Shown: positions 56,089-64,000 of the stretch, piece by piece
Layout of the letters: each line of letters begins with the position of its first letter
How positions within the stretch are numbered: the stretch's first letter is position 1
Assembly: GCA_030655515.1 (NCBI GenBank)
Contig: JAURVI010000052.1
Span: 16,370 to 80,369 of the forward strand
From: Polaromonas sp.
GTDB lineage: Bacteria > Pseudomonadota > Gammaproteobacteria > Burkholderiales > Burkholderiaceae_C
Length of the DNA stretch: 64,000 nucleotides
Reading direction: 5' to 3'
The notes under the pieces: model-generated
What the model was told of the DNA's origin: nothing
Databases searched by the model: none
What the model saw: the letters and a program-made list of their open reading frames with translations, nothing else
Program-made: the position numbers and the translations under genes

Positions 56089-58572
56089 TCACTTCAGCCA
56101 GGGCTCGAAGGCCTTGGCCAGCCGCTGCAGCACGGCGGGATCGGGCAGCGGCAGCCGCACACTGGCCTGGCCGGTGACGGGGTCGCGCTCGATCGCAATG
56201 GGCGCCACGCCCGTGCCACCGGCGCCACGAGATGCGGCCAAACCCTGCAACAACGCGGCGCCCGCCTCGAGGATGGCGGCCCACGGGTCCGCAGGTTCGG
56301 CGCATGGCGTCGCGACTTCGGCGCCGGCTTGGGTTTCAGCCGCCACCGATATCTCGTCCTGCGCCTGGGGCAGGTCGACCGGAGCGGGGGACATGCCGGC
56401 AGCGCCCGCGGCCGCAGCCGACTCCGCTGCCGGATCCGCTTCGTCCTCGCCCATGGCCCCGGCCACCTGCTCCACGCTCTTCATGAACTGGGACAGGCGC
56501 GTGCCCTGCAGGAACACCTCTGCCTCGCCGCCGTCGAGCACGCCCGCGAACAGCGACTTCTTGAAGGCCAGCACCGACAGCATGCCTTCCTCGATGCTGC
56601 CCTGGCCGATGAAGTTGACCACCTGCACACCGCGCGACTGGCCCATGCGATGCACGCGGCCGATGCGCTGCTCCAGCACCGCGGGGTTCCACGGCATGTC
56701 CATGTTGACCACCACGGCGGCGGCGTGCTGCAGGTTCAGCCCCACGCCGCCCGCGTCGGTGGACAGGAACAGGCGGCAATCCGGATCGTCGTGGAACTGC
56801 GCCACCAGCGCGCCACGCTTGTCGCCCGGTACGCTGCCGCTGAACAGCACATGGCCCCATTGGCGTTGCGCCAGTCGGCGCTGGATCAACTCATGCGTGC
56901 CGAGCCACTGGCTGAACACCACCGCCTTGGCGGACGGGTCTTCGAACAGTTCGTCGAGCAGCGTCATCAGCTCGTCCACCTTGTGGCCGTGGTCGGTCTC
57001 ATGGTCGAGCAGGAAGGTGCTGTTGCAGGCCATGCGCATGTTCTGCAAGGCGCATTGCAGGCGGCGCTGGTCGGTGTCCGACAGGTAGCCGGTCTTGCGC
57101 CAGCGCGAGACGATGCGCGTGACGATGCCGCCGTTCTCGTCGTGGTGCATGCGCTGCTCGGGCGTGAGCGGCACGAAGATGCGGTTGTCCACCCGCTCGG
57201 GCAGTTGCGTCAGCACCTCGGCCTTGCGCCGGCGCAGCATCACCGGCGCCAGGGTCTGGCTGATGCGGTCCAGCGCGCGGTAGCCGATCACGCGGCCGGC
57301 CTCGTCGCGCAACTGGTGCTCGTCGAGCAGCCGCCAGGTAGGCCCGAGTCGATGCTGGTCAACGAACTGGATGATCGAGACCAACTCCTCCAGCCGGTTT
57401 TCCAGCGGCGTGCCGGTCAGCATGATCGCGTAGGGACTGACGATGCGTTTGAGGGCGCGCGCGGCGATGGTGTTCCAGTTCTTGATGCGCTGCGCTTCGT
57501 CGGCGATCACGAGGTCCGGCGCCCAGGCCGCGATCAGGTCGGCATCGCGCGCCAGTGTTTCGTAATTCGTGATCTTGCAGAACACATCTTCGCGGTACTG
57601 ACTCTGGCGCTGCGCGCGCAGGCCGTGGATGACCTGCACCTCGCGTTCGGCAAAGCGCGCGAACTCGTTCTTCCACTGGTGCTTGAGCGAGGTGGGGCAC
57701 ACCACCAGCACGCGCCGCACGCCGAAGTGGCGCGCGAACAGCTCGGCCGCGGCGATGGCCTGGATGGTCTTGCCCAGGCCCATCTCGTCGCCGATCAGGC
57801 AGCGGCCGGCGCGCGCGGCGAACAGCGCACCCTCGGCCTGGTAGGGATAGAGCTTGACCTTCAGCAACCGGGTGAGTGCCTTGTCCCGGATGCCTTTCGG
57901 GTACGCCTCCACCAAGGCCGCGTGGCGGCGCTCGCCGTCGCGGATCCGGGCGACGAACTGCCAGACATCATCGTGGCAGCGCAACTCGTGGCCGGCGTCC
58001 TGCGCGGCTTGCAGCAGGGGCTCCAGCCCACCGAGCTTGTGCCGCGGCAGGGCCCCGCCGGCAGCGGCGGCTAACAGTTTTCCGGCCTGGGCTCGCAACG
58101 CGGGCGGGCAGCCCGTGCCGGCGCGAAAGCGCACCTGGCGCTCGCCCGCGTAGTCGAGCCAGATCTCGCTGTACCCGGACTGGAACCCGCGCGCCAGCGC
58201 CGCCTTGGCCCCCCGCCTGGCCTGGAGTTTGGCGAGCGTGAACTCGATGTGCTTGCAGGTGCCCAGGTGGTTGGTGGCGTAGTCGGGGCAGGTGCAGAAG
58301 TTCTGGCCCGGCGCCTGGCCGCGGATGGCCACGCGGTAGCGCGTGCCGCTGCTCGGGTTGCTCACGCGGAAGTCGGAGAACACCGGCTCTTGCCCCAGGT
58401 TCTCCAGGCCGAAACGCTGCGCGCGGCCGAACTGGCGGCGCAGCGCGGTCTGCCAGTCGGCGACCTCCAGCTCGGGCGGGCGGCGCGTGCGCGAGAGGCG
58501 GGGTTCGGCGGGCTGGGCGGCCTTGGCCGTCCAGGCTTTCGAGCGGGGCTTGTGCTGGGTAGAGGTCGGCAT
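56089..58572 (-). CDS. SNF2-family helicase with SWIM zinc finger
   Basis: An 827-residue DNA-dependent ATPase. A SWIM zinc finger (FCTCPDYATNHLGTCKHIEF) is near residues 90-110. The SNF2 core follows: GDEMGLGKTIQ near 265, DEAQRIKN near 360, and the second RecA fold with STDAGGVGLNL and EQRIGRVHRMGQ. A Pro/Ala/Glu-rich C-terminus ends the chain. SWIM-SNF2 proteins remodel protein-DNA complexes and resemble RapA and some defence helicases. The gene is GC-rich, unlike the SIR2-HerA cassette, and faces res. Membership of the defence island is uncertain. Confidence 0.9.
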   Translation of the reverse strand: MPTSTQHKPRSKAWTAKAAQPAEPRLSRTRRPPELEVADWQTALRRQFGRAQRFGLENLGQEPVFSDFRVSNPSSGTRYRVAIRGQAPGQNFCTCPDYATNHLGTCKHIEFTLAKLQARRGAKAALARGFQSGYSEIWLDYAGERQVRFRAGTGCPPALRAQAGKLLAAAAGGALPRHKLGGLEPLLQAAQDAGHELRCHDDVWQFVARIRDGERRHAALVEAYPKGIRDKALTRLLKVKLYPYQAEGALFAARAGRCLIGDEMGLGKTIQAIAAAELFARHFGVRRVLVVCPTSLKHQWKNEFARFAEREVQVIHGLRAQRQSQYREDVFCKITNYETLARDADLIAAWAPDLVIADEAQRIKNWNTIAARALKRIVSPYAIMLTGTPLENRLEELVSIIQFVDQHRLGPTWRLLDEHQLRDEAGRVIGYRALDRISQTLAPVMLRRRKAEVLTQLPERVDNRIFVPLTPEQRMHHDENGGIVTRIVSRWRKTGYLSDTDQRRLQCALQNMRMACNSTFLLDHETDHGHKVDELMTLLDELFEDPSAKAVVFSQWLGTHELIQRRLAQRQWGHVLFSGSVPGDKRGALVAQFHDDPDCRLFLSTDAGGVGLNLQHAAAVVVNMDMPWNPAVLEQRIGRVHRMGQSRGVQVVNFIGQGSIEEGMLSVLAFKKSLFAGVLDGGEAEVFLQGTRLSQFMKSVEQVAGAMGEDEADPAAESAAAAGAAGMSPAPVDLPQAQDEISVAAETQAGAEVATPCAEPADPWAAILEAGAALLQGLAASRGAGGTGVAPIAIERDPVTGQASVRLPLPDPAVLQRLAKAFEPWLK

Positions 58573-58695
58573 CGTTGGGGCGCGGCAGTGCGGATAGTGG
58601 CGGATGCCCCTGATTGTCGCCTGCCGCCGGTGGCCCCCGATGCGGGTTGACTATGCCGTCGTCCCCGGTTGCCATTTCATGGGGGTGACGCAGCC

Positions 58696-60921
58696 TCAGG
58701 CAGCCGCCTTGACCTTCAAGCGCCAGGCGTGCAGCAGCGGCTCGGTGTAGCCGCTGGGCTGCGCCAGGCCCTTGAGCACCAGGTCCAGCGCGGCGCGGTA
58801 GGCATACGAGGTCTCGAAGTGGCCGGCCATGTTCTTGTACAGCGGGTCGCCGGCGTTTTGTTTGTCCACCACGGCGGCCATGCGCTGAAAGGTTTCAATG
58901 ACCTGCTTTTTCGTCACCACGCCGTGCAGCAGCCAGTTGGCGATGTGCTGGCTGCTGATGCGCAGGGTGGCGCGGTCTTCCATCAGGCCGACGTTGTGGA
59001 TGTCGGGCACCTTCGAGCAGCCCACGCCCTGGTCGATCCAGCGCACCACGTAGCCGAGAATGCCCTGGGCATTGTTGTCGAGCTCTTGCTGCCTGGCCTC
59101 GGCGTTCCAGTCGGGCGTGGCGGTGACGGGGATTTGCAGCAGCCCATTGAGAATGGCCTTGCGTTTCTTGTTGGCGTCGATTTTCTCCAGCTCTTTTTGC
59201 ACTTTGCTGACCTTGACCTGGTGGTAGTGCAGCGCATGCAAGGTCGCGGCAGTCGGAGACGGCACCCAGGCGGTGTTGGCGCCGGCTAATGCGTGGGCGA
59301 TCTTCTGCTCCAGCATGGCCCGCATCAGGTCGGGCATGGCCCACATGCCTTTGCCGATCTGCGCCTTGCCGCGCAGGCCGCAGGCCAGGCCGACGAGCAC
59401 GTTGTTTTTCTCGTAGGCGGCAATCCAGGCGCTGGTTTTCATGTCGCCCTTGCGGATCATGGGGCCGGCATGCATGGCGGTGTGCATCTCGTCGCCGGTG
59501 CGGTCCAGAAAGCCGGTGTTGATGAAGGCGACGCGGCTGCTGGCGGCGGCGATGCAGGCCTTGAGGTTGACGCTGGTGCGGCGCTCTTCGTCCATGATGC
59601 CGAGCTTGACGGTGCTGTCGGGCAGGCCCAGCATTTTTTCGACCCGGCTGAACAGTTCGGCCGCGAACGCGACCTCCGTCGGGCCATGCATCTTGGGCTT
59701 GACGATGTAGACGGAGCCTTTGCGCGAGTTCTTGATGCGGGGCTTGCCGTTGCCTGCACCTTTGCGCTTGAGGTCATGCATGGCAATCGTGGTGGTGATC
59801 ACCGCGTCCAGGATGCCTTCGGGGATCTCCCGGGTGCTGCCGTCCGCGGCGGTGTAAAGGATGGCCGGGTTGGTCATCAGGTGGCCGACGTTGCGCACGA
59901 ACATCAGCGAGCGGCCGTGCAGCGTGACCGGCTTGCCCTTGGGCGACGTGTATTCTCGGTCCGGGTTCAGGCCGCGCGTGAAGGTCTTGCCGCCTTTGCT
60001 GACTTCTTCGGTCAGCGTGCCTTGCAAAATGCCGAGCCAGTTGCTGTAGGCCAGCACCTTGTCGTCGGCATCGACCGCGGCCACCGAGTCTTCGAGGTCG
60101 AGAATGGTGGACAGTGCAGCTTCCAGGACAAGGTCATGCACGCCAGCCGGATCGGTTTTGCCAATCGGTGTTGCGCGGTCGATCTGGATGTCGAGATGCA
60201 GACCGTTGTGTTGCAGCAGCACGGACGAAGGCGCTGCGCCCGAGCCCTGAAAGCCGATGAGCTGGCCGGCGTCTTTCAGCGTGCTGCGCTTGCCGCCTTT
60301 GAGCGTGACCACGAGCTTGCCGCCCTTGACCGCGTAGCCGGTCGAGTCGATGTGCGAGCCTTGGGTCAACGGTGCGGTGCGGTCCAGCACGTGGCGCGCG
60401 TATTCAATCACCTTGGCGCCACGAACCGGGTTGTAGCGCGTGCCTTTTTCTGCGCCGTTCTCCTCAAGGATGACGTCGGTGCCATACAGCGCGTCGTACA
60501 GGCTGCCCCAGCGTGCGTTGGCGGCGTTGAGCGCGTAGCGTGCGTTCAGGATGGGAACCACCAGTTGCGGGCCGGCCTGTTTGGCGAGTTCGGCGTCCAC
60601 GTTCGAGGTGGTGATCTTGACCTTTTTGGGTGGGTGGACGAGGTAGCCGGTCTTCTCCAGAAAGGCGCGGTAGGCCAACATGTCCGTGATGGGGCCGGGG
60701 TGTGCCTTGTGCCAGTGGTCCATCTCAAGCTGCAGGCGGTCGCGCTCGGCCAGCAGGGCGATGTTCTTCGGGGCCAGGTCCTGGACGATGGCGTCGAAAC
60801 CTTTCCAGAACGCGGCGCTGTTGAGGTCGAGACCGGGCAAGACCTGGTCGTCGACAAAGCGTTGCAGGGCAGTAGCCACCTGCAGGCTGTGCAGGGAGGT
60901 GCGGGGGGTCGTTGTCGTCAT
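58696..60921 (-). CDS. glcB: Malate synthase G
   Basis: A 741-residue malate synthase, isoform G, which condenses glyoxylate with acetyl-CoA. The length and the segments [50 protein letters not shown] and [18 protein letters not shown] are characteristic. It is used for growth on acetate, glycolate or glyoxylate. A haloacid dehalogenase gene lies 61 bases upstream on the same strand, and a divergent LysR gene beyond it. Dehalogenation of haloacetates to glycolate would feed glyoxylate to this enzyme, which makes the neighbourhood coherent. Confidence 0.97.
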   Translation of the reverse strand: MTTTTPRTSLHSLQVATALQRFVDDQVLPGLDLNSAAFWKGFDAIVQDLAPKNIALLAERDRLQLEMDHWHKAHPGPITDMLAYRAFLEKTGYLVHPPKKVKITTSNVDAELAKQAGPQLVVPILNARYALNAANARWGSLYDALYGTDVILEENGAEKGTRYNPVRGAKVIEYARHVLDRTAPLTQGSHIDSTGYAVKGGKLVVTLKGGKRSTLKDAGQLIGFQGSGAAPSSVLLQHNGLHLDIQIDRATPIGKTDPAGVHDLVLEAALSTILDLEDSVAAVDADDKVLAYSNWLGILQGTLTEEVSKGGKTFTRGLNPDREYTSPKGKPVTLHGRSLMFVRNVGHLMTNPAILYTAADGSTREIPEGILDAVITTTIAMHDLKRKGAGNGKPRIKNSRKGSVYIVKPKMHGPTEVAFAAELFSRVEKMLGLPDSTVKLGIMDEERRTSVNLKACIAAASSRVAFINTGFLDRTGDEMHTAMHAGPMIRKGDMKTSAWIAAYEKNNVLVGLACGLRGKAQIGKGMWAMPDLMRAMLEQKIAHALAGANTAWVPSPTAATLHALHYHQVKVSKVQKELEKIDANKKRKAILNGLLQIPVTATPDWNAEARQQELDNNAQGILGYVVRWIDQGVGCSKVPDIHNVGLMEDRATLRISSQHIANWLLHGVVTKKQVIETFQRMAAVVDKQNAGDPLYKNMAGHFETSYAYRAALDLVLKGLAQPSGYTEPLLHAWRLKVKAAA

Positions 60922-60982
60922 GGTGAAACCTCAAAAAAATCAAAAGAAAAACGGGCAAAAAAAGTCGAAGTGCAAAAGCGGA

Positions 60983-61693
60983 TTATCCTGCCGGGAAAAA
61001 GCCCAGCACGTCGCGCAAGGTGTTGCCGGTACGCACCGGCTGCGTGCCCAGCTCTTCGAAGGGCAGCGCATAACGGTTGACCCACAAGGTCTGGTAGCCG
61101 TACCAGGTCGCGGCCAGCGCGTCCCAACTGTTGCAACTGACAAAGACGATCTGCCGGGCGGCCAGGCCGGTCGCTTGCGGGCCGAGGGCGTAGGCGTCCG
61201 GGTCGGTTTTGTACTTGCGGACGACATCAACGCTGAGCACATGGTCCAGCAGGCCGTCCAGCCCGGCAGACTTGACGGCCACGTCCAGCATCAGGGGGTC
61301 GCCGTTGGACAAGATGCCGGTGACGATGCCGCGTGCTTTCAGCGCCTGCAACACCTCCCGGTTTTCCGGAAAAGCCGACAGGTGCCGGTACTGGTTCATC
61401 AGCCGCTGTTCGCGTTCGGGGGTCAAATCCAGCGCCAGGCGTTTGCAGGCATAGCGCAAGCCGGCGCGGGTCAGCGCCCAGAACGGCTGGTAATGCGCAC
61501 CGCCGTTGCTGGTCGTCACCAGCCGGGTGTATTCGATCTGCTTGTCGCGCCACAACACGCCCAGCGCCTGGCCCTGGCCGGGAAACATCTGCTCGGCGAG
61601 CAGGCCCACGCTGTACACATCGAACAGCGTGCCATAGGCGTCAAACAGCACGGCGCGGGTGGCCGCAGGCAAAAGGGCGTCGGGTTCGTCCAT
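60983..61693 (-). CDS. (S)-2-haloacid dehalogenase, HAD type II
   Basis: A 236-residue HAD hydrolase. The catalytic Asp is in FDAYGTLFD near the N-terminus. The SNGDPLMLD motif, the Lys in VRKYKTDPDAYAL and the SCNSWDALAA motif all match L-2-haloacid dehalogenases rather than phosphatases. They displace halide from 2-haloacids to give 2-hydroxy acids such as glycolate. ATG 61693 begins the conserved region; the frame is open to 61717. The gene is upstream of glcB and divergent from a LysR regulator. Natural activity on haloacids is likely but not certain. Confidence 0.9.
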   Translation of the reverse strand: MDEPDALLPAATRAVLFDAYGTLFDVYSVGLLAEQMFPGQGQALGVLWRDKQIEYTRLVTTSNGGAHYQPFWALTRAGLRYACKRLALDLTPEREQRLMNQYRHLSAFPENREVLQALKARGIVTGILSNGDPLMLDVAVKSAGLDGLLDHVLSVDVVRKYKTDPDAYALGPQATGLAARQIVFVSCNSWDALAATWYGYQTLWVNRYALPFEELGTQPVRTGNTLRDVLGFFPAG

Positions 61694-61813
61694 GGACTGT
61701 ACTTTATTTGATACCAATAAAACGATTAATAACTTAAAAAGTATTTAATTAATGACTTATATGAACATAATGCTCGGTTATAGCCAAAATCCATCATGAA
61801 GCCATGAGCAAAC
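61694..61813. promoter_or_regulatory. A+T-rich divergent promoter region, dehalogenase/LysR
   Basis: 120 bases, strikingly A+T-rich at 61700-61790 against a GC-rich background. A small dyad ACTT-AAA-AAGT (61733-61743) within a T-N11-A pattern is a candidate LysR site. At its LysR end the ten bases ATGAGCAAAC occur twice in tandem (61804 and 61814), the second being the chosen start of lysR. Confidence 0.5.
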
Positions 61814-62746
61814 ATGAGCAAACTCAAACAGCTTGAATCCTTTGTGTCGGTGGTGGCGCGCGGCAGTCTGACGGCGGCGGCCAAGGCCGAAGGCGTGGCG
61901 CCGGCCATCATGGGGCGGCGGCTCGATGCGCTGGAAGGGCGCCTGGGCGTGAAGTTGCTGGTGCGCACCACGCGGCGCATCACGCTGACACACGAAGGCA
62001 GCGCTTTTCTGGAAGACTGCCAGCGCCTGCTGATTGACTTTGCCAATGCCGAAGCCAGTGTATCGGCCGGCGGTGTGAAAGCCAGCGGGCATTTGCGGAT
62101 CACTGCGCCGGCCGGCTTCGGGCGCCGCCATGTCGCGCCCCTGGTGCCCAAATTCCGGGAACTGCATGCCGATGTCACGATCTCGCTGAACCTGAGCGAC
62201 CGGGTGGTGGATCTGGCCGGTGAAGGTTTTGACTGCGCGGTGCGGGTCGGCGACTTGCCCGACTCCTCGCTGGTCAGCGTGCGCATGGCCGACAACCGGC
62301 GCCTGTGCGTGGCCGCGCCCGCTTATCTAAAGCGCCACGGCACACCGCAGCACCCCACTGATCTGGCCAGGTTCGCCTGCCTGACGCTGTCCAGCGACGC
62401 CTCGCAGACCCGCGGCTGGGCCTTTCAGGTCGGCGGCGATGTGCTGCATCTCAAACCCGGCGGCCCGCTCGATTGTTCGGACGGTCAGGTGCTGCATGAC
62501 TGGTGCATGGAGGGTCACGGCATTGCCTGGCGCAGCATCTGGGAAGTCGAGGCTGACATTGCCGCCGGCAAGCTGGTGCCGGTGCTGCAGGCCTTCGACG
62601 CGCCGTCAAACGGCATTTACGCGGTGTTTCCGCAGCGCAAGCACCTGCCGCTGCGTGTGCGCTTGTGGATAGACTTCCTCAAACACAACTACAGTCGGCC
62701 CGAGTTCTGGTCTGCCGGTAACGGCACCGTCGGGCCGCACCCTTAA
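61814..62746 (+). CDS. LysR-family transcriptional regulator
   Basis: A 310-residue LysR regulator with the winged-helix segment KQLESFVSVVARGSLTAAAKAEG and RRLDALEGRLGVKLLVRTTRR in its first 60 residues, then an effector domain (GHLRITAPAGFGRRHVAPLVPKF, CAVRVGDLPDSSLVSVRM). It is divergent from the haloacid dehalogenase-glcB pair and is its likely regulator. The 3' end is 9 bases before argS, so argS may be read through from it. The first ATG at 61804 is out of frame. Confidence 0.92.
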   Translation: MSKLKQLESFVSVVARGSLTAAAKAEGVAPAIMGRRLDALEGRLGVKLLVRTTRRITLTHEGSAFLEDCQRLLIDFANAEASVSAGGVKASGHLRITAPAGFGRRHVAPLVPKFRELHADVTISLNLSDRVVDLAGEGFDCAVRVGDLPDSSLVSVRMADNRRLCVAAPAYLKRHGTPQHPTDLARFACLTLSSDASQTRGWAFQVGGDVLHLKPGGPLDCSDGQVLHDWCMEGHGIAWRSIWEVEADIAAGKLVPVLQAFDAPSNGIYAVFPQRKHLPLRVRLWIDFLKHNYSRPEFWSAGNGTVGPHP

Positions 62747-62755
62747 AATCGGGCC

Positions 62756-64000
62756 ATGCTCCTAGTCAAACAAGAATTGCTCGCAGCCCTGGCGGCCGAG
62801 CTGGACAAGTTGTTCCCGGGTGCCGGCCAGAAGGCGGCCTTTGAGTCACCCAAAGTGGCTGCCCACGGCGATTTCGCCAGTACCGCCGCCATGCAACTGG
62901 CCAAGCCGCTCAAGCGCAACCCGCGGCAGGTGGCCGAAAGCCTGCGCGACGCGCTGATGGCCGCGCCTGCGTACCGGCGCTGGGTCGACAGCATCGAAAT
63001 CGCCGGGCCGGGCTTCATCAACTTCCGGCTCAAGCCGGCGGCCAAGCAGGAAACCGTGCGCGAAGTGCTGACCGCCGCCGGGCAGTACGGCGTTAACCCG
63101 GCGGCGAAAGACCGGCGCATGCTGGTCGAGTTCGTCTCGGCCAACCCGACCGGCCCGCTGCATGTGGGCCATGGGCGGCAGGCGGCGCTCGGCGATGCGA
63201 TCTGCAACCTGTTTGTCACGCAGGGCTGGCATGTCTACCGCGAGTTTTATTACAACGATGCCGGCGTGCAGATCCACACGCTGGCCGCCAGCACGCAGGC
63301 GCGCGCCAAGGGCCTCAAGCCCGGCGACGCCGGCTGGCCCGAGCCTTCTTACAACGGCGACTACATTGCCGACATTGCCAGCGATTTCCTGGCGAAAAAA
63401 ACCGTCCGGTCCGACGACCGCGCGTTCACCGCATCGGGCGATGTGAACGACCTGGACGCGATTCGCCAGTTCGCGGTGGCTTATCTGCGCCGCGAGCAAG
63501 ACCTTGATTTGCAGGCTTTCTCGGTCAAATTCGACAACTACTACCTGGAGTCCAGCCTGTACAGCTCGGGCCGGGTCGAGGCCACGGTCGGCAAACTCAA
63601 AGACGCCGGCAAGACCTATGAGCAGGATGGCGCGCTGTGGCTCAAGTCCACCGACTACGGCGACGACAAAGACCGCGTGATGAAAAAAAGCGACGGCAGC
63701 TACACCTACTTTGTGCCCGACGTGGCCTACCACCTGGCCAAGTGGGAGCGCGGTTTCACCCAGGCCATCAACATCCAGGGCATGGACCACCACGGCACCA
63801 TTGCCCGGGTGCGCGCCGGGCTGCAGGCCGCGGGTGTCGGCATTCCCCAAGGCTACCCGGACTACGTGCTGCACACCATGGTGCGCGTGATGCGCCACGG
63901 CGAAGAGGTGAAGATTTCCAAGCGCGCCGGCAGCTACGTCACGCTGCGCGACCTGATCGAGTGGACCAGCAAGGATGCGGTGCGTTTCTTTTTGCTCAGC
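62756..64000 (+). CDS. argS: Arginyl-tRNA synthetase (3' end cut off by window)
   Basis: The first 415 residues of ArgS; the frame is open to the window end. The N-terminal Add-1 domain is followed by the HIGH-type motif [17 protein letters not shown] near residue 136. [16 protein letters not shown] and the region around [23 protein letters not shown], which precedes the KMSK-like site, come later. ATG 62756 begins [16 protein letters not shown]. It charges tRNA-Arg. It starts 9 bases after the lysR stop. Confidence 0.97.
   Translation, partial: MLLVKQELLAALAAELDKLFPGAGQKAAFESPKVAAHGDFASTAAMQLAKPLKRNPRQVAESLRDALMAAPAYRRWVDSIEIAGPGFINFRLKPAAKQETVREVLTAAGQYGVNPAAKDRRMLVEFVSANPTGPLHVGHGRQAALGDAICNLFVTQGWHVYREFYYNDAGVQIHTLAASTQARAKGLKPGDAGWPEPSYNGDYIADIASDFLAKKTVRSDDRAFTASGDVNDLDAIRQFAVAYLRREQDLDLQAFSVKFDNYYLESSLYSSGRVEATVGKLKDAGKTYEQDGALWLKSTDYGDDKDRVMKKSDGSYTYFVPDVAYHLAKWERGFTQAINIQGMDHHGTIARVRAGLQAAGVGIPQGYPDYVLHTMVRVMRHGEEVKISKRAGSYVTLRDLIEWTSKDAVRFFLLS

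Noticed and set aside
59293..61080. 595-residue plus-strand open frame opposite glcB
   Set aside because: It is antisense to malate synthase G, with typical Gln/His/Val-rich shadow composition.
1..64000. tRNA, rRNA, CRISPR arrays, insertion sequences and integrases
   Set aside because: None seen. No spaced direct repeats, transposase motifs or cloverleaf arms were recognised by reading, though a tRNAscan or profile search was not possible.

Overview
The window looks like chromosomal DNA of a betaproteobacterium, most likely Burkholderiales family Comamonadaceae (Polaromonas, Rhodoferax or Variovorax-like). This rests on the high GC content, the gene neighbourhoods (uvrA-MFS-ssb, hpf-ptsN-hprK, fur/bamE-dapB, leuS-lptE-holA), the iron-bacterium-type gshA, and dispersed palindromic repeats resembling those I remember from that family. 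No database was searched, so the genus is an inference. I see no rRNA, tRNA, CRISPR array or insertion sequence.

Layout. 1-3.9 kb: end of an aromatic-acid catabolic operon (amidohydrolase, Rieske ferredoxin, ring-hydroxylating dioxygenase alpha and beta, cis-diol dehydrogenase). 4-14.4 kb: housekeeping genes pyrF, uvrA, an MFS exporter, ssb, mnmA, a Nudix hydrolase, then a LysR regulator divergent from mmsA. 14.7-21.3 kb: the three-gene proton-translocating transhydrogenase (pntAA-pntAB-pntB), fadD, mtnN and corA. 21.8-31.3 kb: hpf, ptsN, hprK, fur, bamE, dapB, exbB, exbD, leuS, lptE and a dimethylargininase-like gene. 31.4-38.2 kb: holA, proA, gshA, kup, gshB. 38.2-44.2 kb, minus strand: an apparent operon of a YoaK-type membrane protein, a spermidine-synthase-like protein, a small CWC cysteine-rich protein and a 14-helix MFS transporter, plus a large DUF1631 gene.

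44.2-58.6 kb is the accessory part: a compact plus-strand operon, dinD - DUF2130 - SIR2-like - HerA-like ATPase - KTSC - type III Mod methyltransferase - DUF1016 nuclease - type III Res, in which most stop and start codons overlap. The SIR2-HerA-KTSC stretch is visibly richer in A+T than its neighbours, and so is the target-recognition segment of mod. This suggests a Nezha-like SIR2-HerA anti-phage cassette inserted into a DinD/DUF2130/type III restriction operon. A SWIM-SNF2 helicase gene converges on it. This composite operon is the best candidate for an undescribed system here.

58.7-64 kb returns to core metabolism: malate synthase G, a type II haloacid dehalogenase, a divergent LysR regulator and the start of argS, which runs off the window.

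Non-coding points: a structured kup leader whose terminator-like hairpin ends directly at the start codon, three copies of a two-hairpin dispersed repeat, two inverted repeats with about 23-bp arms, a perfect palindrome between lysR and mmsA, and an 8-bp-arm inverted repeat upstream of the defence operon.
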